From the NCBI RefSeq assembly GCF_025244865.1, contig NZ_CP104272.1, forward strand, positions 2,914,001 through 2,978,000: 64,000 nucleotides of DNA, written 5' to 3'. The position numbers and the translations under genes are program-made. Shown here piece after piece: positions 50,968-60,027 of the stretch. Each line of letters begins with the position of its first letter. The first letter of the stretch is position 1. The notes under the pieces are model-generated. The model was given only the letters and a program-made list of their open reading frames with translations. It did not search any database and was not told where the DNA came from. The stretch is from Arthrobacter sp. zg-Y1110. GTDB taxonomy: Bacteria; Actinomycetota; Actinomycetes; Actinomycetales; Micrococcaceae.

Positions 50968-52136
50968 GGCGCCGCTCCAACCGGCACGGGCACCACCGTC
51001 GCCAGAATCCGCTTTGACACGCGCCTGATCCGCGGGCGCCCCGCACCCGCCAGTACCTGGCCGTACTCCCGGCCCGTTCCCCGTTGGAAGGGGAGGTAAC
51101 CGGCCAGCGGCAACCCCAGGGCTTCGGCCACCAGGACTTCGTCCAATCCGTTCCCGAGCGGACCGCGCACCACTACGTAGGCCGGTACCTCCCGGAGATA
51201 CCGCAGCAACGCCTGCGCCCCCAGGACCCCGCCGGTCCGGCCCGGCACCACCAACAGCACCTGGTCGCAGAAACGCAGCAGCGACGCTGCGCCGACGGTT
51301 CGGCCCAAATCAACAACGGTCAGCTGATATCCGCTCCGCGCTGCATCCACGACTGCAGTGGCAACTGCCTCATCAGCCGGAGGTATCCCCGTCCCCCTGC
51401 CCAGAAGCGAAAAGCCTGCGAGCGCCGGTAAACCGGCCGCGAGCTGCACGGGATTCAGGCTGCCGCTTAGCCCCTCCAAATCCGGCCAGCGGATTCCCTC
51501 CAGATCTGCAGCGCCCAGGGCCCACTCCAAGCCGGCTCCCCAGGCATCCCCCTCCAGCAACAGCACCGATTGGCCGATCTCAGCGGCATTGGCACTCAAC
51601 CAGCACGCCACGGTGGAGGTGCCGGCTCCGCCGCCGCCCAAGACACCCAGGACCGTACCTCCGGAGAGGCTGCGCCGTCTGCCCAGAAAGCCCGCGAGCC
51701 AGCCGGCTGCTGCGGGGAGAACCGCGACCCGGCCCGCAGAACTTCCCGCAGCTGCGTCCCAGACGGCGGAGTCCTCCGCCAGGCTGACCACAATGACCTC
51801 GGGTTTCCCCGTTCCTGCCGAACCGGCTCCCGCAGCGGCGAGCGCGCGCCACGGTCCTCCTTGTTCGGCCAGGAACCGGAGGTGCCCGCTGCCCAACAGC
51901 AGCACATCCGGTGCCAACGCCATCGCCTCGGGGATACCCGGAGCCACGGGAATTTCCACGCCCGCAGCTGCAGCGACCCGGGCCACTTCATCCTGCAGCG
52001 CCTGGTCCCCGGCCACGAGCACAGCGACGGCGGCGTCCCCGCCCGCCGTGCCCGACAGCCTGCGGCCGGACCGCGTTTCCGGCAGCCGTCGGGTCCGTGC
52101 GCGGCCGGCGCCCGGCCCACCTCGTTCCATGTCCAT
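50964..52136 (-). CDS. Septum-site/CpaE-like ParA family protein (Ssd)
   Basis: 390 residues from the ATG at 52136. After about 40 disordered residues there is a receiver-like domain (AVLVAGDQALQDEVARVAAAAG), then a MinD/ParA fold. The deviant Walker A is GVLGGGGAGTSTVA: both lysines normally found (KGGxGKT) are missing, as in mycobacterial Ssd, so classical ATP hydrolysis is doubtful. Ssd/CpaE proteins place the Tad machine or influence division. The open frame extends to a TTG at 52211; the start is uncertain. First gene of the tad operon. Confidence 0.78.
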   Translation of the reverse strand: MDMERGGPGAGRARTRRLPETRSGRRLSGTAGGDAAVAVLVAGDQALQDEVARVAAAAGVEIPVAPGIPEAMALAPDVLLLGSGHLRFLAEQGGPWRALAAAGAGSAGTGKPEVIVVSLAEDSAVWDAAAGSSAGRVAVLPAAAGWLAGFLGRRRSLSGGTVLGVLGGGGAGTSTVACWLSANAAEIGQSVLLLEGDAWGAGLEWALGAADLEGIRWPDLEGLSGSLNPVQLAAGLPALAGFSLLGRGTGIPPADEAVATAVVDAARSGYQLTVVDLGRTVGAASLLRFCDQVLLVVPGRTGGVLGAQALLRYLREVPAYVVVRGPLGNGLDEVLVAEALGLPLAGYLPFQRGTGREYGQVLAGAGRPRIRRVSKRILATVVPVPVGAAP

Positions 52137-52380
52137 GCGCCCAACCGTCGCACCACGGACCGGTCTGATGTATCTGCCGGCCGAAACACCATTAGAAAGT
52201 GCCGCCGGCAAGAAGGTTGTGGAGGAAAGGTCCCGCCGGGTCAGGCTGCCTCCGGCTGCATCGGCTACCGTCGGAGGAATCCGATAGGGTCGGCGCTAAC
52301 CGGGAGCGGACTATCCGGCAGGAACGCTTCGGCACCGACATCCCGGCGCAGCGGCGCGCCGGCGAAGGAAGCGGGGAGTC

Positions 52381-54804
52381 ATGGAAACCGATATGGAACA
52401 CCTGGACGTGCTGGTCATCGGCGCCGGCCTGAGCGGCATCGGCGCGGCCTGCCGCCTGCGCATGGACCATCCGGGCCGTTCCGTCGCCCTCTTGGAGACC
52501 CGCGGCCGCGCAGGCGGCACCTGGGACCTGTTCCGCTACCCCGGGATCCGCTCCGACTCGGACCTCTACACCTTCGGCTATGACTTCCGCCCGTGGCGTG
52601 AAGAGAAAGCCATTGCCGACGGCCCGAGCATCCTGCATTACCTCAAGGAGACCGCCGCAGAATACGGCGTGGATTCCCTGATCCGGTACCACCACCGCGT
52701 GCTCTCCGCGGACTGGTCCAGCCGGGACGCATGCTGGACCGTCACGGTCGAGCGCACCCGGACGCCGGAAGCCGGCCCTGACCTTGCCCCGGCCGAACCG
52801 GTGGGAACCGGGGAAATCCTGCATCTCACCGCCGGCTGGATCTTCAACGCCGCCGGCTACTACCGCTACGGGGAGGGCTACGCGCCGGAGCTGCCCGGGC
52901 GGGAACTGTTCGCCGGACCGGTGGTGCATCCGCAGCACTGGCCCGAGAACCTGGACGTCGCAGGGAAACGGATTGCCGTGCTTGGCAGCGGAGCCACGGC
53001 CGTCACCCTCGTTCCGGCGCTGGCGGAGCTGGGCGCCCGCGTGACAATGGTCCAGCGCACGCCTACCTATATCCTTCCCGTCCCGGCGGAGGATCCGCTG
53101 GCCCGGCGGCTGCGCGGCGTCGTCGGGCCCGAACGGACCGGCCGGATCATGGCCGAGGTCAGCGCCCGCCGGCAGCGTGCCATCTGGGTGTTCTGCCAGC
53201 GCTGGCCGGACCTGGCCCGGAAGCTCATCCGCGGTACCCAGGCCCGTAATGTACCGGAGGGTTTTGAGCTGGATAAGCACCTGAACCCGCCGTACCGGCC
53301 GTGGGACCAGCGGCTGTGCGCGGTGCCGGACGGCGATTTCTTCACCGCCCTGCGCAGCGGCAACACAACCGTGGTGACCGGCCGGACCACCGGGTTTACC
53401 GAGCGCGGCCTCCGGCTGGCTTCCGGTGAAGAGGTGGAGGCCGACGTCGTGGTGACCGCCACCGGATTCACCGTCCAGGTGCTGGGCGGTATGGAATTAA
53501 AGCTCGACGGCGTGCCGGTAAACCTGGCCGAGCACGTCGCCTACCGCGGAGTGATGCTCAGCGGCATCCCCAACATGGCGTTCGCCATCGGTTACACCAA
53601 CGCTTCCTGGACGCTAAAGGTCGGGCTGCTGACGCAGTGGTTCTCGCGGCTGCTCAGCTCCATGGACCGGCACGGCTACACATCGGCCGTCCCCGTCGCG
53701 CCGCCGGACATGCATACCCGGCCGCTGCTGGACTTTGGCGCCGGCTACGTCCAGCGCAGCCTTTCTTCCCTGCCCCGGCAGGGCGACCAGGCTCCCTGGC
53801 TGATGACCATGAACTTCCTGGCCGACCGGAGGGACCTGCAGAAAGGTGCGCTGGCGGATGAGTACCTGCACTTCAGCGGTGACGCCGGCGGGGCCGACAA
53901 TTCGGCGGAGGACCGGTTCGTCACCCTCGGGTCCGGGCTGCGGCTGTGTTACCGGATCGAGGGGCCCGACGACGGCGAGCCGGTGGTCCTTTTGTCCGGC
54001 CTCGGCCTGGACCTGGAGGCGTGGCCGGCCGCATTCGTGCAGGGCCTGACCGCTGCCGGTTACCGCGTCATCCGGCCGGATAACCGCGACGTCGGACGCT
54101 CCTGCCGGATGGACACCCCCACACCCACCCTGCTGCATCAGGTGCTGGCCCGGCCGATGCCCGGCGCCTACCGGATTGAGGACATGGCCGACGACGTCGC
54201 GGGGCTGCTCGAACACCTGCAGGTGGGCCGGGCCCATGTGGCGGGGATGTCGCTGGGCGGCATGATCGCCCAGTCCGTGGCCGCCCATCACCCGGACCGC
54301 GTCCTGACCCTGACCTCCATCATCTCCACCACCGGAGCCCGGGACGTGGGTGGCGCAACTTTCTCCACTAAGCGCCGGTTCGCGGCACGGCCTCCGAGGA
54401 CCCGCGAGGAGTTCATCCGGGCACGGGTAGCCCTGATGCGTCATCTTTCCGGGCGGACCAACCCGGCGGATCCGGCGACGGAAGCCGAACTGGCCGGCCT
54501 GGCCTGGGACCGCGGAGCCTATCCGGACGGCGGGGCGGCCCGGGCCCGGCAGCTCGGTGCTATCAATGCCTCCGCCGACCGCACCGGGGCCCTGGCCGGA
54601 ATCCGGGTTCCGACGCTTGTAATCCACGGCGACCGGGATCCGATTGTGCATCCCAGCGGGGGCGCGGCGACGGTGGCCGCCATTCCCGGCTCACGGCTGG
54701 CCACGATCCCCGGAATGGGCCACTACTTCTCCCCCGCGGTGGTGCCCGAACTGCTGAGGCTCGTCGCCGGGCACCTGGGTGCCCGCACCGCGGATTCCGC
54801 CTGA
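52381..54804 (+). CDS. Baeyer-Villiger monooxygenase fused to alpha/beta hydrolase
   Basis: 807 residues, two enzymes in one chain. Residues 1-495: FAD motif VIGAGLSGIG (13-22), GTWDLFRYPGIRSDSD, the Baeyer-Villiger fingerprint FAGPVVHPQHWP (177-188, matching FxGxxxHxxxWP), and the NADPH motif GSGATAV from 202. Residues from about 510: alpha/beta hydrolase with nucleophile elbow GMSLGG (S624), acid D753 in HGDRDP and H781 in GMGHYF. The first domain would turn a ketone into an ester and the second could cleave it. Known relatives of each half occur as separate proteins. GGGGAG lies before the ATG; TAGGGT at 52285-52290 is a possible -10. Confidence 0.9.
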   Translation: METDMEHLDVLVIGAGLSGIGAACRLRMDHPGRSVALLETRGRAGGTWDLFRYPGIRSDSDLYTFGYDFRPWREEKAIADGPSILHYLKETAAEYGVDSLIRYHHRVLSADWSSRDACWTVTVERTRTPEAGPDLAPAEPVGTGEILHLTAGWIFNAAGYYRYGEGYAPELPGRELFAGPVVHPQHWPENLDVAGKRIAVLGSGATAVTLVPALAELGARVTMVQRTPTYILPVPAEDPLARRLRGVVGPERTGRIMAEVSARRQRAIWVFCQRWPDLARKLIRGTQARNVPEGFELDKHLNPPYRPWDQRLCAVPDGDFFTALRSGNTTVVTGRTTGFTERGLRLASGEEVEADVVVTATGFTVQVLGGMELKLDGVPVNLAEHVAYRGVMLSGIPNMAFAIGYTNASWTLKVGLLTQWFSRLLSSMDRHGYTSAVPVAPPDMHTRPLLDFGAGYVQRSLSSLPRQGDQAPWLMTMNFLADRRDLQKGALADEYLHFSGDAGGADNSAEDRFVTLGSGLRLCYRIEGPDDGEPVVLLSGLGLDLEAWPAAFVQGLTAAGYRVIRPDNRDVGRSCRMDTPTPTLLHQVLARPMPGAYRIEDMADDVAGLLEHLQVGRAHVAGMSLGGMIAQSVAAHHPDRVLTLTSIISTTGARDVGGATFSTKRRFAARPPRTREEFIRARVALMRHLSGRTNPADPATEAELAGLAWDRGAYPDGGAARARQLGAINASADRTGALAGIRVPTLVIHGDRDPIVHPSGGAATVAAIPGSRLATIPGMGHYFSPAVVPELLRLVAGHLGARTADSA

Positions 54805-54811
54805 GTTTGAG

Positions 54812-55078
54812 CTAGTCGCCCATCCCGGGCTGCACCGGAACGACATTGATCTTGTTGGCGCCGGGGAAAACCTTCTTCGGTACGCGGGAGAAACCCTTGG
54901 CATCCAGGTGGTTCTTTGCGCGGAAAACGGCCACGGCGTCGTCGTACGCCTGATTCAGCCGGGCACCGGTGAGCACTTCGCTGGTGCCGTCGCTGAAGCG
55001 GACCGCGATGGAAGCGGAGGCCGGGAAATGCCGGTCCATCCGAATAAAGCCGTCATTGTCCTGCTGAAGAGTGATCAA
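54812..55078 (-). CDS. Small protein of unknown function
   Basis: 88 residues from a TTG (an ATG lies at codon 14). No membrane segment or signal. The chain is beta-like at first (FPASASIAVRFSDGTSEVLTG) and helical/basic later (NQAYDDAVAVFRAKNHLDAKGF), ending KINVVPVQPGMGD. It is convergent with the monooxygenase gene and divergent from the polymerase gene. GGCGGA lies before the TTG. I recognise no family. Confidence 0.6.
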   Translation of the reverse strand: MITLQQDNDGFIRMDRHFPASASIAVRFSDGTSEVLTGARLNQAYDDAVAVFRAKNHLDAKGFSRVPKKVFPGANKINVVPVQPGMGD

Positions 55079-55194
55079 GTGGTTCCGCCCTGAGAGTTGG
55101 TGAGCTTCCAGTCTCCCCTATCGCCGCGCCGCAGGTTTCCCCGCGACCGAAGCGGCTAAAGCACGGTGCCGCGGTTCCGGGTGAGAATAGAAGC

Positions 55195-56907
55195 ATGTAC
55201 ATCGTCCTCGCACCCGGCACCGGCGCTGCCCAGGCGAAGGACGAGACCTGGACCCTGCAGGAAACCGACGACGCCGGCCTTCCGTCCGCGCCCGCCGTCG
55301 TGATTACCCGAGACCGGTTGCCCGCGGCCGTGCGGCACTATGAACAACAGCCGGTCCGCTGGGTCTGGGACTCTGCCCGCGCAGTCTATTCCCGGCTGCT
55401 GGCTGCCGGACTCACGGTGGAGCGCTGCCACGACCTCGCACTGGTGCGCGGGATCCTGCGGTTCGCCGAGTCGGTGCCCTCCACTCCCTACATCGAAAAA
55501 CTGCGCGCCGCGGAAGAGGCTCCAGACCCGGCGCCCCGCCAGCTGCTCCCGGTCCAGCACTCCCCCGACCAGACCTCCATCTTCGATACGCTCGACGCCC
55601 CCGCCGGAGCGGCGGCCGGTCCGCAGCAGGCCACCGCTGCCGAGCTCGCCGCCGAATTGGCGGACCAATTGGATGCGATCGCCCGTTCCACGTCGCCGGC
55701 GAAACTGAACCTGCTGGCCGTCGCGGAGTCCACCGGCGGCCTGATCGCCGTGGAAATGGAACACTCCGGCATTCCGTGGCGCCGGGACATTCACGAGGCC
55801 ATGCTCCGGGAGAGCCTCGGCGAGCGGCCGCCGGAGGGCCAGCGCCCCGAAAAGCTCGAACAGCTTGTTGCCGAGCTGCGCCTGCTGCTGGGCAACCCCG
55901 GCTTCAACCCGGACTCCCCGCAGGAGCTGCTGCGGGCCCTGCACCGCGCCGGCATCGAGGTCCGCAGCACCCGCTCCTGGGAGCTGCAGCAGCAGGACCA
56001 TCCCGCCATCGAGCCGCTGCTGGAGTACAAAAAGCTCTCCCGGCTCCTCACCGCCAACGGGTGGGCCTGGCTGGATGCCTGGGTGGACGGCGGCCGCTTC
56101 CGGCCCGAATACGTAGTGGGCGGCGTGGTGTCGGGTCGCTGGGCCTCCCGCGGCGGCGGTGCGCTGCAGATTCCCAAGACGGTACGGGACGCCGTTCGCC
56201 CGGACCCCGGCCACCGGCTCATCGTGGCCGACGCAGCGCAGCTGGAACCCCGTGTCCTCGCCGCCCTGGGGCAGGACAATGCTCTGGCGGCAGCGGCCCG
56301 CGGCAAGGACCTCTATCAGGGCATCGCAGACCGCAGTTTCGACGGCGACCGGGCCAAGGCAAAGATGGCAATGCTCGGGGCCATGTACGGGGCCACCAGC
56401 GGGGAATCGGGCCGGCTGATGCCGGTGCTGACCCGCGCCTACCCGCAGGCCATCGGCGTGGTGGAACGCGGCGCCCGGGCGGGTGAAGCCGGGCAGGTGG
56501 TGAGCAGCCACCTGGGCCGCAGTTCGCCGCCGGTATCGGAACGCTGGGTCCGCGCCCAGCAGAGCACCAGCGCCGAGGAACAACGCCGCGCAGATTCGCT
56601 GGCCCGCGCCCAGGGCCGGTTCACCCGCAACTTCGTGGTCCAGGCGACGGCGGCGGAATGGGCGCTGTGCTGGCTGGCGGAGATACGACGGCGGCTGCGG
56701 GCGGCGTCGTCGTCCGCCCCTGCAGGAGAACTGGTGTTTTTCCTGCATGACGAGGTGATGCTCCAGGTGCCTGCCGAACGGGTCGAGGAGGTCAGCGCAC
56801 TGGTGACGGAGGCCGCGTCGGCAGCCACACGGCTGCTGTTCGGGCCGATTCCGCTGGAGTTCCCGGTGGTAGCCGTTGCCGTGGACTCCTACGCGGACGC
56901 CAAGTAG
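55195..56907 (+). CDS. Family A DNA polymerase with degenerate motifs (bifunctional 3'-5' exonuclease/polymerase type)
   Basis: 570 residues. The C-terminal half is a PolA palm/fingers domain: motif A IVADAAQLEPRVLA keeps the metal Asp (D346) and the steric-gate Glu (E351) but differs from the usual DYSQIELR; motif B keeps R386, K390, G395 and Y398, but the usual Phe/Tyr at the fourth place after the Lys is L394; motif C HDEV (518-521) is intact. The N-terminal 200 residues correspond to a shortened exonuclease-like region whose acidic residues I cannot place. A second PolA-like enzyme of this kind is common in actinobacteria. GAGAAT lies six bases before the ATG. Confidence 0.82.
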   Translation: MYIVLAPGTGAAQAKDETWTLQETDDAGLPSAPAVVITRDRLPAAVRHYEQQPVRWVWDSARAVYSRLLAAGLTVERCHDLALVRGILRFAESVPSTPYIEKLRAAEEAPDPAPRQLLPVQHSPDQTSIFDTLDAPAGAAAGPQQATAAELAAELADQLDAIARSTSPAKLNLLAVAESTGGLIAVEMEHSGIPWRRDIHEAMLRESLGERPPEGQRPEKLEQLVAELRLLLGNPGFNPDSPQELLRALHRAGIEVRSTRSWELQQQDHPAIEPLLEYKKLSRLLTANGWAWLDAWVDGGRFRPEYVVGGVVSGRWASRGGGALQIPKTVRDAVRPDPGHRLIVADAAQLEPRVLAALGQDNALAAAARGKDLYQGIADRSFDGDRAKAKMAMLGAMYGATSGESGRLMPVLTRAYPQAIGVVERGARAGEAGQVVSSHLGRSSPPVSERWVRAQQSTSAEEQRRADSLARAQGRFTRNFVVQATAAEWALCWLAEIRRRLRAASSSAPAGELVFFLHDEVMLQVPAERVEEVSALVTEAASAATRLLFGPIPLEFPVVAVAVDSYADAK

Positions 56908-56916
56908 CAGCGCAGG

Positions 56917-57600
56917 CTAGAGAGCCGGAACGATTTCCCGGCTCTCATCCCAGGGCAGGGTCCAGCCCAGTTCATCCAGCACGGCGTTGAGGGTGATGCC
57001 GGTGAAGCCCCACACCAGCACTCCGTTCACGCGGAAGGCCGGCGAACGGTACGTCCGAGAGCCGTTCGTGATGACGGCGGTGCGCCGGTTTTCCGGATTG
57101 AGCAGGTCGGCCACCGGTACGCGGAACACCGATGCCGATTCCCCGTAGTCCACCACGTCCACCGGCGTGGGCCGGTCCCACCAGCCCAGCACCGGGGTGA
57201 CCAGGAAGTTGCTGACGGGCAGTCCCACCTCCGGCAGGGTCCCGAGGACCGTAACGCCGTCGGGGTCCAATCCCGTTTCCTCCCGGGCTTCGCGCAGGGC
57301 TGCGGCTTCCGGGCCGGCGTCGGCGGCATCCAGGGAGCCGCCGGGAAAGGCCACCTGGCCGGGGTGGTCGTTGAGTGTGGCTGCCCGCTCGACCAGCAGG
57401 ACATCGAGTTCGGCGGGGACCCCGGCGGAACGGAAGTCCGCTGGCTTGTCATCCAGGTTGCCGAAGAGGATCAGCACGGCGGCACGGCGGGCCGTGGCCG
57501 GGTCCACGCTGCGTCGCATCAGTTCCAGGTTCGCGTCGAAGTAGGTGGTGCGGGCGGCTGCGGAGACACCCAGCGCCCGCAGATCGGCGTAGGCGCTCAT
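56917..57600 (-). CDS. Nudix hydrolase, CoA pyrophosphatase type
   Basis: 227 residues. The Nudix box is complete: [10 protein letters not shown] followed by [12 protein letters not shown]. The neighbouring [21 protein letters not shown] is the extra CoA-binding signature of NudL-type enzymes, which cut CoA to phosphopantetheine and 3',5'-ADP. ATG overlaps the nth stop as ATGA (57597-57600), so the two are co-translated. The nth-nudix pair is also found in mycobacteria. Confidence 0.88.
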   Translation of the reverse strand: MSAYADLRALGVSAAARTTYFDANLELMRRSVDPATARRAAVLILFGNLDDKPADFRSAGVPAELDVLLVERAATLNDHPGQVAFPGGSLDAADAGPEAAALREAREETGLDPDGVTVLGTLPEVGLPVSNFLVTPVLGWWDRPTPVDVVDYGESASVFRVPVADLLNPENRRTAVITNGSRTYRSPAFRVNGVLVWGFTGITLNAVLDELGWTLPWDESREIVPAL

Positions 57601-58394
57601 GCTTCCAGGCCGAAGCCGGCGGCCCGCAGCTGGGCCCGGGTTTCGGCGGCCATCATCCGGGCGTGCAGTTCCTCGCGGCCGGGCGCCAGCTCATACTTGA
57701 GCAGTTTGCGTGCCTTCGCGGGGTCCGTTTCGCCTTCACCGTAGGAGGGGCAGAGCTGGGCGACGGGGCAGGCGCCGCAGGCTGGTTTCTTGGCGTGGCA
57801 GACCCGCCGGCCGTGGAACACCACCCGGTTGGAAAGCGGGGTCCAGTCCTTCGGCTCGAACAGCGCCGCGACGTCTTCCTCCACCTTCACCGGGTCTGTG
57901 GCGGTGGTCCAGCCGAACCGGCGGGACAGGCGCCCGAAGTGGGTGTCCACCGTGATTCCGGGAACGCCGAAGGCATTGCCCAGCACCACGTTGGCGGTCT
58001 TCCGGCCGACGCCGGGCAGGGTGACCAGGTCTTCGAGCCGGTCCGGCACTTCGCCGTCGAACTCATCGACCAGCCGGGTGGACAGTGCTTTCACACTGGC
58101 CGCTTTCGCACGGAAGAATCCGGTGGGCCGGAGAATCTCCTGCAGCGTCTCCTCGTCGGCCTCCGCCATCGCCTTGGCATCGGGGTACCGGGCAAAGAGG
58201 ATGGGCGTGACGGCATTGACCCGGATGTCCGTGGTCTGCGCCGAAAGCACAGTGGCCACCAGCAGCTCAAACGCGTTGGTGAAGTCCAGCTCGGCCACGG
58301 CGTAGGGATAAACCTCGCCGAGCATCCGGTTGATCCGCCGTGCCCTCCGCTTCAAAGCGAGGAGGGACGGATCGCTGCCGGTTGCCTTTGCCAC
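57597..58394 (-). CDS. nth: Endonuclease III
   Basis: 265 residues. Helix-hairpin-helix [15 protein letters not shown] with the catalytic Lys, catalytic Asp in [10 protein letters not shown], and the [4Fe-4S] cluster [17 protein letters not shown] (spacing 6-2-5). It removes oxidised pyrimidines and cuts the abasic site. The C-terminus extends about 45 residues beyond the cluster, as in other actinobacteria. GTG start with AAGGA upstream. Confidence 0.95.
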   Translation of the reverse strand: MAKATGSDPSLLALKRRARRINRMLGEVYPYAVAELDFTNAFELLVATVLSAQTTDIRVNAVTPILFARYPDAKAMAEADEETLQEILRPTGFFRAKAASVKALSTRLVDEFDGEVPDRLEDLVTLPGVGRKTANVVLGNAFGVPGITVDTHFGRLSRRFGWTTATDPVKVEEDVAALFEPKDWTPLSNRVVFHGRRVCHAKKPACGACPVAQLCPSYGEGETDPAKARKLLKYELAPGREELHARMMAAETRAQLRAAGFGLEA

Positions 58395-58468
58395 TGCTGG
58401 GTGTCCTTCTACTGACGGTTGGATGCTGCTGATGGCCCCTGATGCTGTTCGGCCCTGCTGCGAACGGC

Positions 58469-59722
58469 CTACTGGTCGGCGTCGACGCGCTCAATGTTGC
58501 TGAGGTCGCGCAGCACGCCGATGCGCCCGGTGCGCTTGTCCTGGACCAGGAATTCGTCACCGCGGTCCTCAAGGCCCAGTTCCCAGTCACCCGGGTGGAA
58601 CATAAACAGCGGCAGGCCGGTGCGCTCGTCCACAATCTGGCGCGGCGTGCCCACGGCGAACCAGAAGGCTTCCACCACTGCCTCGGACTCGTCACGGGTA
58701 GCGGTAATGGGTTCCGCGTTGCCGGCTTCGGCTTCGTGGGCCCCTGCTGCGGACGCTTCGGGGGTTCCGGCGTCGCGGACCACCGGATTCACGGTCGTGG
58801 CGGCCATGGGTTCCTCGGCCTGCATTCCGGCGGCCGGAGCGGCAGCGGGCTGCGCCTGCGTAGCCGGTGATGCCGTGGCGGGGGAAACCTGCGTCGAGGG
58901 GGTGGATGCAGCGTGCGCGGAGGTGGCGGGAGCGGCTGCTGCCGCCCCGGCGGTGGGGGTTCCGACGACGGCGGTGCCGCCCGGAGCGGAAACATCGGTG
59001 CCGCTCTGGCTCGGCGCGTCATGCACGGTGGTGCGGGCGTCCTCGTTGCGGCGCAGCGGGTTGGTGAAACGGCGGGCACCGGCGGCGTTCTCCGTCTCCG
59101 GCTTCGCTTCAGGCTTCGGGCGGGCCGGACGCGGACGCAGCGGCAAAGCATCGCGGGCAGTCAGCGCCGCGGCAGCTTCGGGGCGGTTACGGAATTCCCG
59201 GGCAAAGAAGGGAAGGTGCGGCGCCAGGGTGGTGGACACCACCAGGCCCAGGGAACCGACCAGCGCGACCATCGCGCCGACGCTGAAATCGGTCACCGTC
59301 TGGATGAAGAAGAAAGCCAGGGCCAGCACAGCTGCCACGGAGGCGAACTGGTCCAGGGAGAGCGATCCTACGCGGGGCTTCATCGTGGGCGCGAGGCGGC
59401 GGCCGGCAAACAGTCCGGCTACCAGCAGCGGCAGCAGGATGCCGATGCCGATGAAGAACAGGGAAAACGCATTCCAAAGGTTGAAGTCCTCTTCAAACCC
59501 GAGACGGGTCACCGTGAAGAACGGCAGGATGCTGCCCACGAGCATCACGAGGACCGAGCCGCCTACAACGGTGTCGCGAAGCCCGAAGGGCCCAACGAGG
59601 GCTTCCTGGTCCGTGGCGGCCGGATGTGCCGGCAGGCCCTTGTCCGTCGCGGAGGGATGTCCGCCGGTTTCCGAAGATCCGGCCGTGGTGCGGGCCTCGT
59701 TCTCAACAGGGGGGTTGTTCAT
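58469..59722 (-). CDS. Membrane protein with Ala/Pro/Thr-rich linker and C-terminal domain
   Basis: 417 residues. A polar N-terminus of about 45 residues, four membrane segments (roughly 54-72, 86-108, 128-146 and 150-170), then some 170 residues of low-complexity linker rich in Ala, Pro, Thr and Ser, and a folded-looking C-terminal domain of about 70 residues ([50 protein letters not shown]). No catalytic motif. ATG at 59722 chosen because GGAG lies six bases upstream; the frame also opens at 59734. Function unknown. Confidence 0.75.
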   Translation of the reverse strand: MNNPPVENEARTTAGSSETGGHPSATDKGLPAHPAATDQEALVGPFGLRDTVVGGSVLVMLVGSILPFFTVTRLGFEEDFNLWNAFSLFFIGIGILLPLLVAGLFAGRRLAPTMKPRVGSLSLDQFASVAAVLALAFFFIQTVTDFSVGAMVALVGSLGLVVSTTLAPHLPFFAREFRNRPEAAAALTARDALPLRPRPARPKPEAKPETENAAGARRFTNPLRRNEDARTTVHDAPSQSGTDVSAPGGTAVVGTPTAGAAAAAPATSAHAASTPSTQVSPATASPATQAQPAAAPAAGMQAEEPMAATTVNPVVRDAGTPEASAAGAHEAEAGNAEPITATRDESEAVVEAFWFAVGTPRQIVDERTGLPLFMFHPGDWELGLEDRGDEFLVQDKRTGRIGVLRDLSNIERVDADQ

Positions 59723-59752
59723 ACTGATCTCCATTCACGACCCCCCTGTCCC

Positions 59753-59775
59753 TTGACCGCACGGGGTGCGGTCAA
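59753..59775. promoter_or_regulatory. Inverted repeat upstream of membrane protein gene
   Basis: TTGACCGCAC-GGG-GTGCGGTCAA, perfect 10-bp arms 31 bases from the membrane protein start. Operator or leader hairpin. Confidence 0.4.
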
Positions 59776-59925
59776 GAACTGGAGGTGCGCATCTACGGTA
59801 CGTAGGCGGTTGCTTCCTTCAGACAGCCTAATCAACGACGGCGAGGCAGACTAGCGCAGGGGCGGCGCGTCCCGGCGGAGTGACATACCGCTCACCGCAT
59901 AATCGCGCCGTTTTGTGACTGATTA

Positions 59926-59941
59926 TGTGAGCGCGGACACA
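59926..59941 (+). promoter_or_regulatory. CRP/GlxR-like site at acs promoter
   Basis: TGTGA-GCGCGG-ACACA matches TGTGA-N6-TCACA at nine of ten positions. It ends 18 bases before TAGGGT, so it covers the -35 region, a class II activator position. acs genes are often under cAMP-receptor control. Confidence 0.45.
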
Positions 59942-59959
59942 GTGGCATAAAACCGGGGA

Positions 59960-59965
59960 TAGGGT
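59960..59965 (+). promoter_or_regulatory. -10 hexamer TAGGGT of acs
   Basis: TAGGGT 62 bases before the acs ATG, preceded by the CRP-like site; unlike many genes here, acs has a leader with AAAGG at 60015-60019. Confidence 0.5.
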
Positions 59966-60027
59966 GGTTTGCAGCCATGCACGATTCCCCTAGTGATGGA
60001 TTTTCAGCGAAGTGAAAGGGTTCAACC

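Larger units (their letters stand above)
59723..60027. other. 305-bp divergent regulatory region
   Basis: No gene seen. It holds a 10-bp inverted repeat (59753-59775), a CRP/GlxR-like site (59926-59941), TAGGGT (59960-59965) and the acs ribosome site AAAGG before 60028. Confidence 0.6.
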
